Shown: positions 1 through 9,035 of the stretch, in pieces
Layout: each line of letters opens with the position of its first letter
Numbering within the stretch: position 1 is the stretch's first letter
NCBI RefSeq assembly: GCF_024220585.1
Contig: NZ_JAMXKF010000002.1
Location: 195,392-259,391, forward strand
Direction of reading: 5' to 3'
From: Dyadobacter diqingensis
GTDB lineage: Bacteria; Bacteroidota; Bacteroidia; Cytophagales; Spirosomataceae
Length of the DNA: 64,000 nt
Notes under the pieces: generated by a model
Database searches by the model: none
The model's input: the letters and a program-made list of their open reading frames with translations, nothing else
Told to the model about the DNA's origin: nothing
Made by a program: the position numbers and the translations under genes

Positions 1-1046
1 GGCCCCGATTGCATACCACTCCAGGTAACCGGCGTGCTATAATCCAGTCCGGCACTCGAACCGGGCGTAAGCGTACCGCTGGATGTTCCGTATTCTACAA
101 AACGGCGCAGTTCATCCACCAATACGTTGTCCATATAGGCCCGGTAATAAACACCGTCGTAAGTAATTTTAAATTTTGAATTTGGATTTGAAGTATAAGT
201 AACTGTATTGAAATTACCGCCAAGCGATGCTTTTTCGATGTTAAAACTGTTGTTTTTAACCTGTCGTATCGACATGGCTTTAAACCCGAATGACAAATCC
301 CCTCCAACTACGCCACCGTCGTGACGGTATTCCAGCGAGATTGGGACCTGGCCGGAATAATGCGTTTTACTTTCCAGTTTTACAGCCGTGTTGGCGGTTA
401 TAGAACCGTTGGCATTGATGCTGTAAACGGGCCTTCCCTGGTAACCGTTGAAATTGATTTCATAACCGCCCGGATTGATGCCCGTGGCGCCATTCGTTAA
501 AGGAGAGCCATTTAACAAAAAAGTACCGCCGGTTTGCGGGCTGAAAACATAATAACTCACAAGGCCGTGGGAATCAATATTAACAGGCGAACACTTTCCG
601 ACGGCAACCGCGCTACTTAACTTGGCATATGGCGGATACTGGTCATCCGGGCCGATTCCATTCCCTGCGGTGGCTGCTCCACCGGGGACTTCTACGTACA
701 CATAGTCGTCTTTGACGGTTTGCTGATAAGGTACCCCGCCACAGTCATCGGTAGTTTTAAATACGTCCCCGGGTTTCATAAGTCCGAAATCCATCTCAAA
801 AGCCCAGTAACCACCGACAATAAACTTGGTGGTCAGCTGTGCAGGATTGACTGGAACATTGTTAATAAATAGATGGATCTGAGCGGGATCGCTGCACGGA
901 GAGCCGTATACTTCCAGCTGCCGGTCTGTATATTTGATCGGGTTCATGAACAATTTGTTCTGAGCCCAGGTTTTGTTCACAAAAAATCCTGAAATAAGAA
1001 AAATAAAAACAGGAAGACGCAGTAATCCACCGCAGATTCGTTTCAT
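1..1046 (-). CDS. Large exported protein, 3' end outside window
   Basis: The frame is open from an ATG at 1046 to the window edge, giving about 348 residues with no stop, so the C-terminus is missing. The N-terminus has a classical Sec signal peptide (MKRICGG, then a hydrophobic core ending near NKTWAQ), placing the protein in the periplasm or outside the cell. The remainder is rich in Gly, Asn, Ser and Tyr and looks like beta-sandwich adhesin or lectin-like sequence with two early Cys (PCSD, DDCGG). I do not recognise the family. The start lies 12 bases beyond the stop of the lipoprotein gene upstream, so the two are probably co-transcribed and may work together at the surface. A T9SS sorting domain could exist in the missing part, but this cannot be seen. 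Confidence 0.75.
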   Translation of the reverse strand, partial: MKRICGGLLRLPVFIFLISGFFVNKTWAQNKLFMNPIKYTDRQLEVYGSPCSDPAQIHLFINNVPVNPAQLTTKFIVGGYWAFEMDFGLMKPGDVFKTTDDCGGVPYQQTVKDDYVYVEVPGGAATAGNGIGPDDQYPPYAKLSSAVAVGKCSPVNIDSHGLVSYYVFSPQTGGTFLLNGSPLTNGATGINPGGYEINFNGYQGRPVYSINANGSITANTAVKLESKTHYSGQVPISLEYRHDGGVVGGDLSFGFKAMSIRQVKNNSFNIEKASLGGNFNTVTYTSNPNSKFKITYDGVYYRAYMDNVLVDELRRFVEYGTSSGTLTPGSSAGLDYSTPVTWSGMQSG

Positions 1047-1058
1047 AAAGAGTGTATG

Positions 1059-2339
1059 TTATTCTGTAATTGTTAGGGTATCGTCCAGATCCAGGTTATA
1101 AACCTCACCCGCTGAGTCGGTCAGAAAAATCACTTTGATCGTGTATCGGGACGCCTTCATATCCGCTGGCAAAACGATCGATAACCGCTTATCAGCCCGT
1201 GAATAAATGCCGTTCTGATAATATTTCACGCCCTTGCCCGACAATTCAACCTGATAAAAACGTGTCGTCAGTTTTTCAAATTTATCGGCATACATCCGAA
1301 CCGTCTCTCCCGGTCTGAAAGTGGTTTTCGAATCGGCAATACCTTTGATAAACGGCAGTTGGTTATCGTAAATCCGGATATTTTCCGCTGCGGCTATGCT
1401 TGTGATCTGCTCACGCACGTTCACCAGATAAAGGGAATATGATCCCGCCGGAAGTTTGGCATCCGTGAAGAAAGATAATTTTCCGTTTTCTTTTTTGGCG
1501 GGATCCAGGGGAAATCGCAGCTGATCGGTGCGAAGTTCCAGACGATAATCGTAACGGGCCGGCGCAATAAAATTGCCCGTGATGTGAATACTATCGCCCT
1601 GCAAAATATTTTTAAACTTAACAGAAGTGATGTCAGGCGGCGGAATTTTCACCAGAAGCGTTTTTGCCGAAACCGTTTCTATTTTATTTTTAATGACTTT
1701 AATGAAATAGGAATCAGGGTTCGTTGCCGCCGGAATGACCAGACTTAACCGGGTGGAATCGAGCAGTTTGGATGGGATCGAAATTTCGGCACCCGAAGCG
1801 TTTTTGAATACCACCTGAATACCCGCTCCAAAACTACCGAAGTCTTTGCCTGAAACGAGCAGCGTTTCGCCTGCGCGGATGGTATCCCTGGAAAAACCTG
1901 TGATCAGCGCGGCTCCTTGTTTTTGGGAAGTTACGGATATCGTATAAACTTTCCTGGAACCATCCGAAGCCGTTACAGTGTAATACACTTGTTTTGTAAA
2001 ATCCTGCGCCACAGAGGCCAGCGGGACGATCGACGCATCCGGGCTAATGGATACTTCCGGGTTCAGATCCGTTAATATCGTACCATAAGGGACGACGACG
2101 CTGATTATCCCTGAGGTTTCGTCAATGGAAACGCTGACGGTTTTTACTTTTGGAAGAGCAAACGAAATGATTTGCTTAAGGCCGGAAACTTCTCCGGGTT
2201 CTTTGCAGGAAAAAACAATAAAAATGAGCAAAGCCAGACTGCCAAGCTTTCGCAGCGCAGACAAGCGTTCTTTTTCTAAAAAGCAGCGGTAAAGTTTCAC
2301 CGCCGATCCTGTTTTACGGAGAGGGTAAATTAGTTTCAA
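1059..2339 (-). CDS. DUF5018/IPT-domain surface lipoprotein
   Basis: Predicted outer-membrane or surface lipoprotein. A hydrophobic stretch LALLIFIVFSC, with Cys followed by KEPGE, is a lipobox. The next about 80 residues (ISFALPKVKTVSV to KVYTISV) match DUF5018, a beta domain common in Bacteroidota SusE/adhesin-type lipoproteins. Then come IPT/TIG-like immunoglobulin folds (for example the segment beginning LITGFSRDTIRAGETLLVSG and two further repeats of the type I.G......V.I.G). There is no in-frame ATG: the listed TTG at 2339 gives an unusually long n-region, while GTG at 2300 or TTG at 2264 (Ser-Ala-Leu-Arg-Lys-Leu) gives a more normal lipoprotein signal, so the start is unsure. It is followed closely by the partial exported-protein gene. 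A role in binding a ligand at the cell surface is inference. Confidence 0.75.
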   Translation of the reverse strand: MKLIYPLRKTGSAVKLYRCFLEKERLSALRKLGSLALLIFIVFSCKEPGEVSGLKQIISFALPKVKTVSVSIDETSGIISVVVPYGTILTDLNPEVSISPDASIVPLASVAQDFTKQVYYTVTASDGSRKVYTISVTSQKQGAALITGFSRDTIRAGETLLVSGKDFGSFGAGIQVVFKNASGAEISIPSKLLDSTRLSLVIPAATNPDSYFIKVIKNKIETVSAKTLLVKIPPPDITSVKFKNILQGDSIHITGNFIAPARYDYRLELRTDQLRFPLDPAKKENGKLSFFTDAKLPAGSYSLYLVNVREQITSIAAAENIRIYDNQLPFIKGIADSKTTFRPGETVRMYADKFEKLTTRFYQVELSGKGVKYYQNGIYSRADKRLSIVLPADMKASRYTIKVIFLTDSAGEVYNLDLDDTLTITE

Positions 2340-2653
2340 ATGTATGTTAATTATAGTGCGTGTTGAGTACTTAAATTATTTTTAATGGTGTGTAATCGGG
2401 TTCTTTAAAGAAGACGGAGAGACGCGAAAGAGGTCACAGGAGTTTCAAAAAAATAAACAGACCAAGAGTCTGTTTAGTGAAGAAAATAATGTCATTTTAT
2501 TACACAAGATACTAACTGACAAGACATTGTCTCAGTCAAAAAAAAACTTCTTTTTTTTGAAAAAAATTTACTCAAACTCAGAAAAAAAGAAAAAATCCCC
2601 GCTAACGTATGAGAAATACGCAACAAGGATCCTTGAAGTTACTTATCGAAAAT
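2340..2653. other. Intergenic region downstream of PKS operon
   Basis: No gene seen. It holds a 12-base perfect palindrome (CAAGGATCCTTG, 2624-2635), a small hairpin just left of it (CGTAT/ATACG, about 2607-2619), long A-runs around 2540-2600 and the likely terminator at 2447-2475. The left end must contain the promoter of the lipoprotein gene, but no clear TAnnTTTG-type element is visible. Confidence 0.5.
2447..2475 (-). terminator. Rho-independent terminator of PKS/glycolipid operon
   Basis: On the minus strand an 8-bp perfect stem (AAACAGAC with GTCTGTTT, 5-base loop) is followed by ATTTTTTTG. It lies about 180 bases after the stop of the last acyltransferase gene and before the next minus-strand gene, so it probably ends the nine-gene operon. 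Confidence 0.7.
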
Positions 2654-3916
2654 TCAGTTGATTTCCTCCGACAAAATGGCCACAGCCCGTTTACGGATAT
2701 CCCTGGCCTTATCCACCGGTAAAAAAGCCCCGTTGGAACAGAACGAAAAATCAATCTTGCCCTGAAAGGTACTGACGACGAGCGTATTCGGATTCCGCCA
2801 GGGAAAGCCAACCGCGGGGCTGTGCAGCGCTTCCACTGAAAATGTCCGGTAATTTGTGGGGATATCCAAAACGCCCATGTTGGATAGCGTAACATCATGA
2901 CTACCCTTGGTGGATCTCAAATGACCAATCATCTGCCGGGCGGTTGAATGGAAAAATTCGCTCATGACAATTATTTCCGGCATATTAATCTTGTCCGCCT
3001 TCTCAACCAGATCACTTTTAATGCTGCGTGAGATGGTCCAGAAATCGTTATCCCTTTCTTTCTTTGGTATCGACAATTCCACGATCGGCGCAAAAGCAAA
3101 CATGGTGTCTTTTTTGATATCGGGAATATATCTCCGGATATCAACCGGACTTATCACCTTGTTTTTCGCTCCGCTCCCCATCTCAAAAGCAAAAGCCTGC
3201 AAAAAGGCCGCACACAGAACTGCCTGTACCGACGTATTCTCAGCTTTGCATTTTTTCACCAGCGCAGATGACAACCCGGACGTGAAGTTCCAGTTCATAA
3301 AGTAAAAATGCTCGTTTTCCAGTTTTGGCTTACGGTTTATTATAAAAAACAGACCTTTGGCAAGAGCAGAAAAAAATGCCGCCTTAAATTTCAGACTACC
3401 CTTTTGCGTGTATGAGGGCGGCAGTAATTCCCGGATATCGGTAAAAGTCTGATAGGCTGTTAAATTCGTCTGCGGATCGTCCAGTATTTGCAGGAATTCC
3501 CGCATGAGCGTCACAAAGGTCGTTCCATCGCAAATGCAATGGGCACAAACCAGCATGAGGTCAGAAGTGTTTTCGGATTTCAGCCAGACAAGCCGGGCCA
3601 ATGGATCACTGTCGGCATCAAAAGGTTTTACCCATTCGGAGATACTTACCTTTTCCCACTGATCCTCTGAATATCTTTCCAAAACACTGACCGGAATCGC
3701 CGGAATAGCCGGGTTGACGACGAACGATGGAAAACCTTTCTTGTCATGTTTGATATTGGCTCTCAAAAGCGGGTGTTTCGACTGCAATTTCAGCAGCGCA
3801 TCACTTATCCGTTCTCCTGAGAGTGGCCCTTTAATGGTTACGGTAAATGTGCAGTTGACGGGTGCCTGCCCATCGGCATACATGATTCTCTCGCCAACGA
3901 TTAATCTTCTGTTCAT
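2654..3916 (-). CDS. PapA5-like condensation-superfamily acyltransferase (third of three)
   Basis: A 420-residue member of the chloramphenicol-acetyltransferase/condensation fold, of the length typical of PapA5-type and wax-ester-type acyltransferases. Such enzymes move an acyl chain from CoA or ACP onto a hydroxyl. The active-site segment reads LMLVCAHCICDGTT, so the catalytic His-x3-Asp-Gly is kept but the preceding His of HHxxxDG is Ala. A second family block near the C-terminus is VGFPWRNPNTLVVSTFQGKI. The frame can start at 3928, but the ATG at 3916 (MNRRLIVGER) aligns with the MKRK starts of the two paralogues upstream and begins one base past the upstream stop, so I prefer it. Last gene of the PKS operon; the acyl acceptor is probably the glycosylated product (inference). 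Confidence 0.85.
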   Translation of the reverse strand: MNRRLIVGERIMYADGQAPVNCTFTVTIKGPLSGERISDALLKLQSKHPLLRANIKHDKKGFPSFVVNPAIPAIPVSVLERYSEDQWEKVSISEWVKPFDADSDPLARLVWLKSENTSDLMLVCAHCICDGTTFVTLMREFLQILDDPQTNLTAYQTFTDIRELLPPSYTQKGSLKFKAAFFSALAKGLFFIINRKPKLENEHFYFMNWNFTSGLSSALVKKCKAENTSVQAVLCAAFLQAFAFEMGSGAKNKVISPVDIRRYIPDIKKDTMFAFAPIVELSIPKKERDNDFWTISRSIKSDLVEKADKINMPEIIVMSEFFHSTARQMIGHLRSTKGSHDVTLSNMGVLDIPTNYRTFSVEALHSPAVGFPWRNPNTLVVSTFQGKIDFSFCSNGAFLPVDKARDIRKRAVAILSEEIN

Positions 3917-3917
3917 A

Positions 3918-5195
3918 TTAAAATACACTGCTTTCGTGGGTGGCGACCTGATTCAGGAGTAACTTCATCGCATTCTCTTTGATGATAAGCGCATCCTGAT
4001 ATTTTAAAAATCCTTCTTCTGATGTAAAAACAAAATCAATCTGTCCACGAAATGTGGATGTTGAGATCTTTGTCGGGTTTCCCATTGGAAATCGGGACGA
4101 CGGACTGTACACAGTCCGAACACTGAAATTTTTATAAGATTCACGAATTTTCACCTTTCCCAAATTGGCAAAGGCAAAGTCATGAGGTCCTTTCCCCGCT
4201 TTCGCGTACCGGATGCTTTTCGGTAATAAAGAGACCAGATGTTCTGTATACATCAGCATTTTACGGATGTCCGTTTTTTCAATCTTGTTATAAAGTTTAT
4301 CCCGGAGATATCTGGCCTGACCCCAGAAATCGTGCTGCTTATTTCCAGATGAAAGCTCAATCATTACCGGAAAAGGGAACAGATGGTCACGACCTATTTC
4401 GGGTAAAAACCGGCGGGTATCCACCGAACAGAACACGCGTCTGTTTATTGAACGATGTCGGACATTTTCAAAGGCCTTCATAAAAGCCAGGCACAAAACC
4501 GTATTCACACTCAGTCCCTCCTCTTTGCATTTTTCGAGGATTAACCCAGTGGTGTCACGATCCAGCTTCCAGTTCATCGTATAAAAATGATCCTTTTTCT
4601 TTTCCTTCATCCAACTGACCATACCCAGATAAAAGCCTGTGGCTCCGGTTATCAGATTCGTCATAAAAATATTGGCCCTCCTTCTTTGCATTTCAACAGG
4701 AACAAGGTCCATCAGGGACGATACGGACTGATAGGAGCCAATATCCATGCCCGGGTTATCAGTCACGTTCAATATCTCATGCATCAGCTGAATAACCGAA
4801 GTGGCATCGCAAATGCAGTGATGACAAATCAGTATCAGTTCCGAGGTTCGCTCTGATCTTATCCAGACCAGCCTCGCCAGAGGTTCTTTTTCGACATTAA
4901 ATGGATTATGCCACTCTTTTTCAGCTTCGTTCCACCAATCTTTATCCGACAACCGCTCAACGATTCGTAATGAAATCGGCTGTATTTCGTCCGGCGACAC
5001 ATACCACGGAATTCCGTTCTCGTCCTGCCAAACTACAATTTTTAAAAGCGGGTGACGATTTTGCACTTTTTGTAGTGCGTTTTCCAGATTCCCCCCTGAA
5101 AGATTTCCTTCCACGGCCACCGTAAAAATCAGATTCACCGGCGTATCCTTCCCCGCAAACATGGAGCCCTCCAGAAAGCTCATTTTTCTTTTCAT
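3918..5195 (-). CDS. PapA5-like condensation-superfamily acyltransferase (second of three)
   Basis: A 425-residue paralogue of its two neighbours. It begins MKRKMSFLEGSMF and carries LILICHHCICDATS: the His-His-x3-Asp catalytic core is complete but the usual Gly after Asp is Ala. A C-terminal block SRFPMGNPTKISTSTFRGQI corresponds to the solvent-channel/DFGWG-region segment of the family. Its start codon overlaps the upstream stop by four bases and its stop is one base before the downstream ATG, so translation is probably coupled. The family transfers acyl groups to sugar or polyketide hydroxyls. Three divergent copies suggest three acylation positions or donors; a non-catalytic role for one copy is also possible. 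Confidence 0.85.
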   Translation of the reverse strand: MKRKMSFLEGSMFAGKDTPVNLIFTVAVEGNLSGGNLENALQKVQNRHPLLKIVVWQDENGIPWYVSPDEIQPISLRIVERLSDKDWWNEAEKEWHNPFNVEKEPLARLVWIRSERTSELILICHHCICDATSVIQLMHEILNVTDNPGMDIGSYQSVSSLMDLVPVEMQRRRANIFMTNLITGATGFYLGMVSWMKEKKKDHFYTMNWKLDRDTTGLILEKCKEEGLSVNTVLCLAFMKAFENVRHRSINRRVFCSVDTRRFLPEIGRDHLFPFPVMIELSSGNKQHDFWGQARYLRDKLYNKIEKTDIRKMLMYTEHLVSLLPKSIRYAKAGKGPHDFAFANLGKVKIRESYKNFSVRTVYSPSSRFPMGNPTKISTSTFRGQIDFVFTSEEGFLKYQDALIIKENAMKLLLNQVATHESSVF

Positions 5196-6490
5196 ACGCC
5201 GACAGTATCTCCAACAAATGTCTCAGAAAACATGAGTTTCATCGCTTCCTGTCTGATCTTCATGGCATTTTCACGCGCCATAAACATTTCGTTCGACACA
5301 AACGAAAAATCCATTTGTTTGTTAAAAGTTGTGGTAATAATCGTAGTCGGATTGCCAAACGGGCCAATCACCGTTGGACTGTAAACCGTCTCGATCGTGA
5401 ACGTCCGATAGTCCGAGGGAATATCGAGCCGACCCATATTCGAAAACATAAAATCGTTGCCGGCTTTGGCGTATGTAAGGAATTTTATCAAATGTCTGAT
5501 CGCCTTATGAGAGCCTTCCATACCCATGATAAATTCATACGGGTTCAGTTTTTCCATTTGTTTTGAAATCAACACTTGCTGTTTTTCGGCATTTACCCAA
5601 AAATCAGCCGCCGGCTTTTTAGCAAGCTGCATGTTCATAGCCAGCCCGAATGCAAAAATCGTATCTCGTTTTACTTCCGGCATGTACCTGCGGATATCGA
5701 CCGGGCAGGTAGCTTTACCGTGCGCCGCCGTTTTGTTCACCATTTTAAACGCCTCCAAAAATGCTAGGCATAAGGCCGTATTCACCGTCACCTGATGCTT
5801 TTTGCAAACAGCGAAAAGTGCAGATGATTCTTCCTGACTAAGCTTCCAGCTGATCAGATAATCAGACTCCCGCTGCGGAAGGATTTTGTTTTTTGTTGAA
5901 ATAAAATTCGACATCACGGCCAGTGAGGCATTGACCAGACCGGAAGAAAAACCCGCTTTGATTTTTTTTCCGTTGTTGTTCAAAATGCTGGCGGGAATCA
6001 GATCATCGAGTGATGAGAATGTGGATGAAGTGCCAATTTCGTGGTCTGTGTTATCTAAAAGTGCAAGCAGGTCTGTCAGTAAAGCCATCCCCGAACCGCC
6101 GTCACACATGCAATGATGAAAAGCCAGGATCAAATCCGACACCTCGTCGGAACGTATCCAGACCACACGAAGCAGCGGACCGGTTCTGATCTGAAAAGAA
6201 GTCGCCCATTCATATCGCGATTCATCGATCCAGTCCTGATCGGACAAACGCGTTGCGATGCGCAAAGGAATTTCAGGTGCAGGCGATTGCCGAACAAAGT
6301 ACGGATCGCCCTTTTCGTCCTCTTCAATGCAGGCGGTCAATATCGGATATTTTTCTTGCAGCTTCCTTAATGCCACCGGAAAATTTTCAGGTATGATTCT
6401 GCCAGCAATTTTCACCGAAAATACGCCGTGAAAAGGCTGAGAACCATTTCCGTACAACACTCTTTCCAAAAACAGTAGCTTTCTTTTCAT
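5192..6490 (-). CDS. PapA5-like condensation-superfamily acyltransferase (first of three)
   Basis: A 432-residue acyltransferase of the same family as the two genes after it, and the one with the most canonical active site: LILAFHHCMCDGGSG gives a full His-His-x3-Asp-Gly. It starts MKRKLLFLERVLYGNG. The C-terminal segment IGPFGNPTTIITTTFNKQMDF matches the equivalent block in the paralogues. It follows a GT1 glycosyltransferase gene by 44 bases and overlaps the next acyltransferase by four. The order (PKS, glycosyltransferases, acyltransferases) suggests that these enzymes acylate the sugar or chain late in the pathway. No signal peptide or membrane segment is seen, so action is cytosolic. Confidence 0.87.
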   Translation of the reverse strand: MKRKLLFLERVLYGNGSQPFHGVFSVKIAGRIIPENFPVALRKLQEKYPILTACIEEDEKGDPYFVRQSPAPEIPLRIATRLSDQDWIDESRYEWATSFQIRTGPLLRVVWIRSDEVSDLILAFHHCMCDGGSGMALLTDLLALLDNTDHEIGTSSTFSSLDDLIPASILNNNGKKIKAGFSSGLVNASLAVMSNFISTKNKILPQRESDYLISWKLSQEESSALFAVCKKHQVTVNTALCLAFLEAFKMVNKTAAHGKATCPVDIRRYMPEVKRDTIFAFGLAMNMQLAKKPAADFWVNAEKQQVLISKQMEKLNPYEFIMGMEGSHKAIRHLIKFLTYAKAGNDFMFSNMGRLDIPSDYRTFTIETVYSPTVIGPFGNPTTIITTTFNKQMDFSFVSNEMFMARENAMKIRQEAMKLMFSETFVGDTVGV

Positions 6491-6534
6491 TTTTCGATGG
6501 CTAACAGACCGTTTTGTTTCAAATTTTCTGGTTT

Positions 6535-7734
6535 TTAAACTTTTTCTTCAAGCACTTCCCTTGCAAAATCTTCCAGCAAAGCCACAGCCGTATCATTTCC
6601 ACCTGCATCGATAAATGTCTGCTGAATTCTTATGGAAGCATTTCGGTATTGATCGTTTGTCAGGATTTCCCACATCGCCGCTTTCAGATCCGTAATCCGG
6701 AGCCGTTTGTAACGCAGTTTGATCCCGCAACCTACATTTTCTATTAATGCTGCCGTATGAAAATGATCGTAGGCAATAGGCGTTATGAGCATGGGCAGGC
6801 CGTTCATGAAGGTATCATTGACGGTATTAAAACCGCCATGACAGATCACTGCATCCATTTTCGGGACAATTTCCGACTGCGGCACAAAGCCCTGCACAAT
6901 AAAATTGTCAGGCCAGTTTTCGATTATTCCCGGATCTGTCGCCGCTACGATGGTCAGGGGTTCGTTGCCAAAAGCTTCAATAAGTTTTTGAAAAAAGTCC
7001 TTTCTGATATCAACCAGCAAAGTCCCCAAAGACACAAAAACTTTCGGACCTTTTGCCTTTTCCAGGCGATCCCATGGAAATGGTATCGTATTCGGCCTGC
7101 CTTTCACTGGCCCAACAAACTTCATATGAGGATCCGGATCCGTAAATCCGGCAAATTCCCTTGAGGTAAAAACAATATTCATCAGATGCGAATGAATGAC
7201 AATGTCGTCGGTATAAATGCCGACCGACCTTTGCAATCCGAGAATAAGGTTCTGCTGCCACTCGTAAATTTTAGGCGCCGAATTCTTCGTGTCACCCATC
7301 ACGTCGGGCGGCACGGGTGTTGTGGTCACACACGGAATCCCCTTGAGATAAGCACACAAAGCACCTGCAAAAGTGATGCAGTCGTTAATGATCACGTCCG
7401 GCTGAAACTCATCTACCACACGCGAAAGTCCTTTCATCAGGATTTTGGCCAGTGGCACATAAGTTTCTTCTAACGCCAGTTTCATCACCTCCGGACCGGA
7501 AAGCGAAGGGCCGTCATCCTGCCTTCTGAGTATTTTCTCAATTTCTTCCTGATGTTCTTCCAGCTCTGGAAACGGTACAATAAATTTCCCTCCGTCAGGA
7601 ATATGTTTATCTGCAACTTCTGTAATACCGACCCACACCACCTTGTGTCCGTTGGCCAATAAACTGGCTCCCACACTCAGCGTTGGACTTAAATGCCCGA
7701 AAAATGGTGGCACTACAAACATGAAATTTGCCAT
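6535..7734 (-). CDS. GT1 (MGT/UGT-type) glycosyltransferase
   Basis: A 399-residue GT-B glycosyltransferase of family GT1, resembling macrolide and carotenoid glucosyltransferases. The N-terminal acceptor domain opens MANFMFVVPPFFGHLSPTLS, whose His in GH is the usual catalytic base. The C-terminal nucleotide-sugar site has FVPQSEIVPKMDAVICHGGF followed by NTVNDTFMNGLPMLITPIAY, the prokaryotic counterpart of the PSPG box. It should transfer a hexose from a UDP- or dTDP-sugar to a lipophilic hydroxyl or carboxyl. It is paired with a second, clearly diverged GT1 gene 77 bases upstream, which suggests two sugars or two sites on the product. Cytosolic or peripheral membrane protein; no signal peptide. 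Confidence 0.88.
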   Translation of the reverse strand: MANFMFVVPPFFGHLSPTLSVGASLLANGHKVVWVGITEVADKHIPDGGKFIVPFPELEEHQEEIEKILRRQDDGPSLSGPEVMKLALEETYVPLAKILMKGLSRVVDEFQPDVIINDCITFAGALCAYLKGIPCVTTTPVPPDVMGDTKNSAPKIYEWQQNLILGLQRSVGIYTDDIVIHSHLMNIVFTSREFAGFTDPDPHMKFVGPVKGRPNTIPFPWDRLEKAKGPKVFVSLGTLLVDIRKDFFQKLIEAFGNEPLTIVAATDPGIIENWPDNFIVQGFVPQSEIVPKMDAVICHGGFNTVNDTFMNGLPMLITPIAYDHFHTAALIENVGCGIKLRYKRLRITDLKAAMWEILTNDQYRNASIRIQQTFIDAGGNDTAVALLEDFAREVLEEKV

Positions 7735-7811
7735 GGCTTGCTTATAATGTTTTCAAAAATAATTCCGGCGCACCGGCGGACCTTTGTCCTGTTACTTATC
7801 AAACCTGTATC

Positions 7812-9017
7812 TTACTTATCCAGCGTTACTGCCTGTTTATGCAGCACAAGACTTTCCAGTAATTCGGCGGCCTTGCCTGTTCCACCCGCTGCCTGGAAAG
7901 ACGCGCCTATTTTCCGAGCAGCCTTTTTATAATCAGGTTCAGATAAAATTTCGTGCACAGCTTCCTTTAAATGCCGGGCTTTGAATCTACGGTAGTTTAA
8001 CCGAACACCACAGCCGCTCGCCACCACCCTGCCGGCCACATGCGACTGGTCATAGGCAATCGGGATCACGACCAGCGGAAGTCCCTCATAAAGTGTTTCG
8101 CTCACTGTGTTATGACCTGCATGGCATATCACCCCATCCAAATGTGGCAGCAGATCCAGCTGTGGCACACGACTTTGTACAATAAAATTAGCCGGCCATT
8201 CCGGAAACAAATCCGGATCAGATACCAGCACAACCTGTATGGCTTCACCACCAAATGCTTCCACTACTTTGCTAAAAAAGTCCTTCTTGTATTCATGGTC
8301 AAAAGTTGTCCCGATGGAAACAAGAATTTTCGGCGCGGGTGACGCATGGAATTTCTCCCAGTCAAAAGCGATCACTTTTTTACGGTGACTGATCACGGGA
8401 CCGGGAAAATGATAGTACTCCGGCAACTCCATATCTCCGAAAAAATCTCTGGAAGTAAATACCATCGTAAGCAATTCCGAACACGCCACCGATTTTTCAT
8501 CTTCAATCCCAAGTTCCTTTTGAAGCGCAATGATCTGGTTAACCTCCCATTCATGAATTTTGGGCAAATCTTCCATCATTTTCACAGCAGCCGGCGCCGT
8601 TACCGACGTTGCATACGGAATACCTTTCAGATATGCCGCCGCCGCACCGGCAAAAAGCTGATGATCGTTGATCACCACGTCAGGTTCAAAAACGTCCAGC
8701 TGGGTTATAATACCATCAAACATATGCTGGTTCAGCGGCACCAATACTTCTTCGTATAGAAATTTAATGCTCTCGATTCCGTATACAATCTTCTTGGTAA
8801 TGATATCAAGATATTGCTCGCTGTCGTTTTTTTCCTGATCGTTCTGATCGTAGCGGATGAGAAGCAACTGGCCGCCATCGGGCAGCTGAGCTCCAAGATT
8901 TTCGTCCAAACTAATCCAGCCGACCTGATGCCCTCTGTCCAGCAGTTCCGCCCCTACACTCAGCGTAGGGTTAATGTGTCCCGTTAAGGGTGGCACGATA
9001 AATACAAATCTCCCCAT
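7812..9017 (-). CDS. GT1 (MGT/UGT-type) glycosyltransferase
   Basis: A 401-residue GT1 enzyme of the same type as the gene after it. The N-terminus MGRFVFIVPPLTGHINPTLS has the acceptor-site GH; the donor site has SRVPQLDLLPHLDGVICHAG followed by HNTVSETLYEGLPLVVIPIAYDQSH spread over the C-terminal half, ending in the usual GCGVRL segment. It lies 18 bases after the alpha/beta hydrolase gene and precedes the second GT1 gene. Probable substrate: the chain made by the two megasynthases (inference from operon position). The family also includes carotenoid and sterol glucosyltransferases, but no carotenoid genes are nearby. Confidence 0.88.
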   Translation of the reverse strand: MGRFVFIVPPLTGHINPTLSVGAELLDRGHQVGWISLDENLGAQLPDGGQLLLIRYDQNDQEKNDSEQYLDIITKKIVYGIESIKFLYEEVLVPLNQHMFDGIITQLDVFEPDVVINDHQLFAGAAAAYLKGIPYATSVTAPAAVKMMEDLPKIHEWEVNQIIALQKELGIEDEKSVACSELLTMVFTSRDFFGDMELPEYYHFPGPVISHRKKVIAFDWEKFHASPAPKILVSIGTTFDHEYKKDFFSKVVEAFGGEAIQVVLVSDPDLFPEWPANFIVQSRVPQLDLLPHLDGVICHAGHNTVSETLYEGLPLVVIPIAYDQSHVAGRVVASGCGVRLNYRRFKARHLKEAVHEILSEPDYKKAARKIGASFQAAGGTGKAAELLESLVLHKQAVTLDK

Positions 9018-9035
9018 GAACCAAGTTTAAGCCGG

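Noticed and set aside
6535..9017. Carotenoid glucosyltransferases (CrtX-like)
   Set aside because: The family is close, but no carotenoid biosynthesis gene lies in the window and the genes are embedded in the PKS operon.
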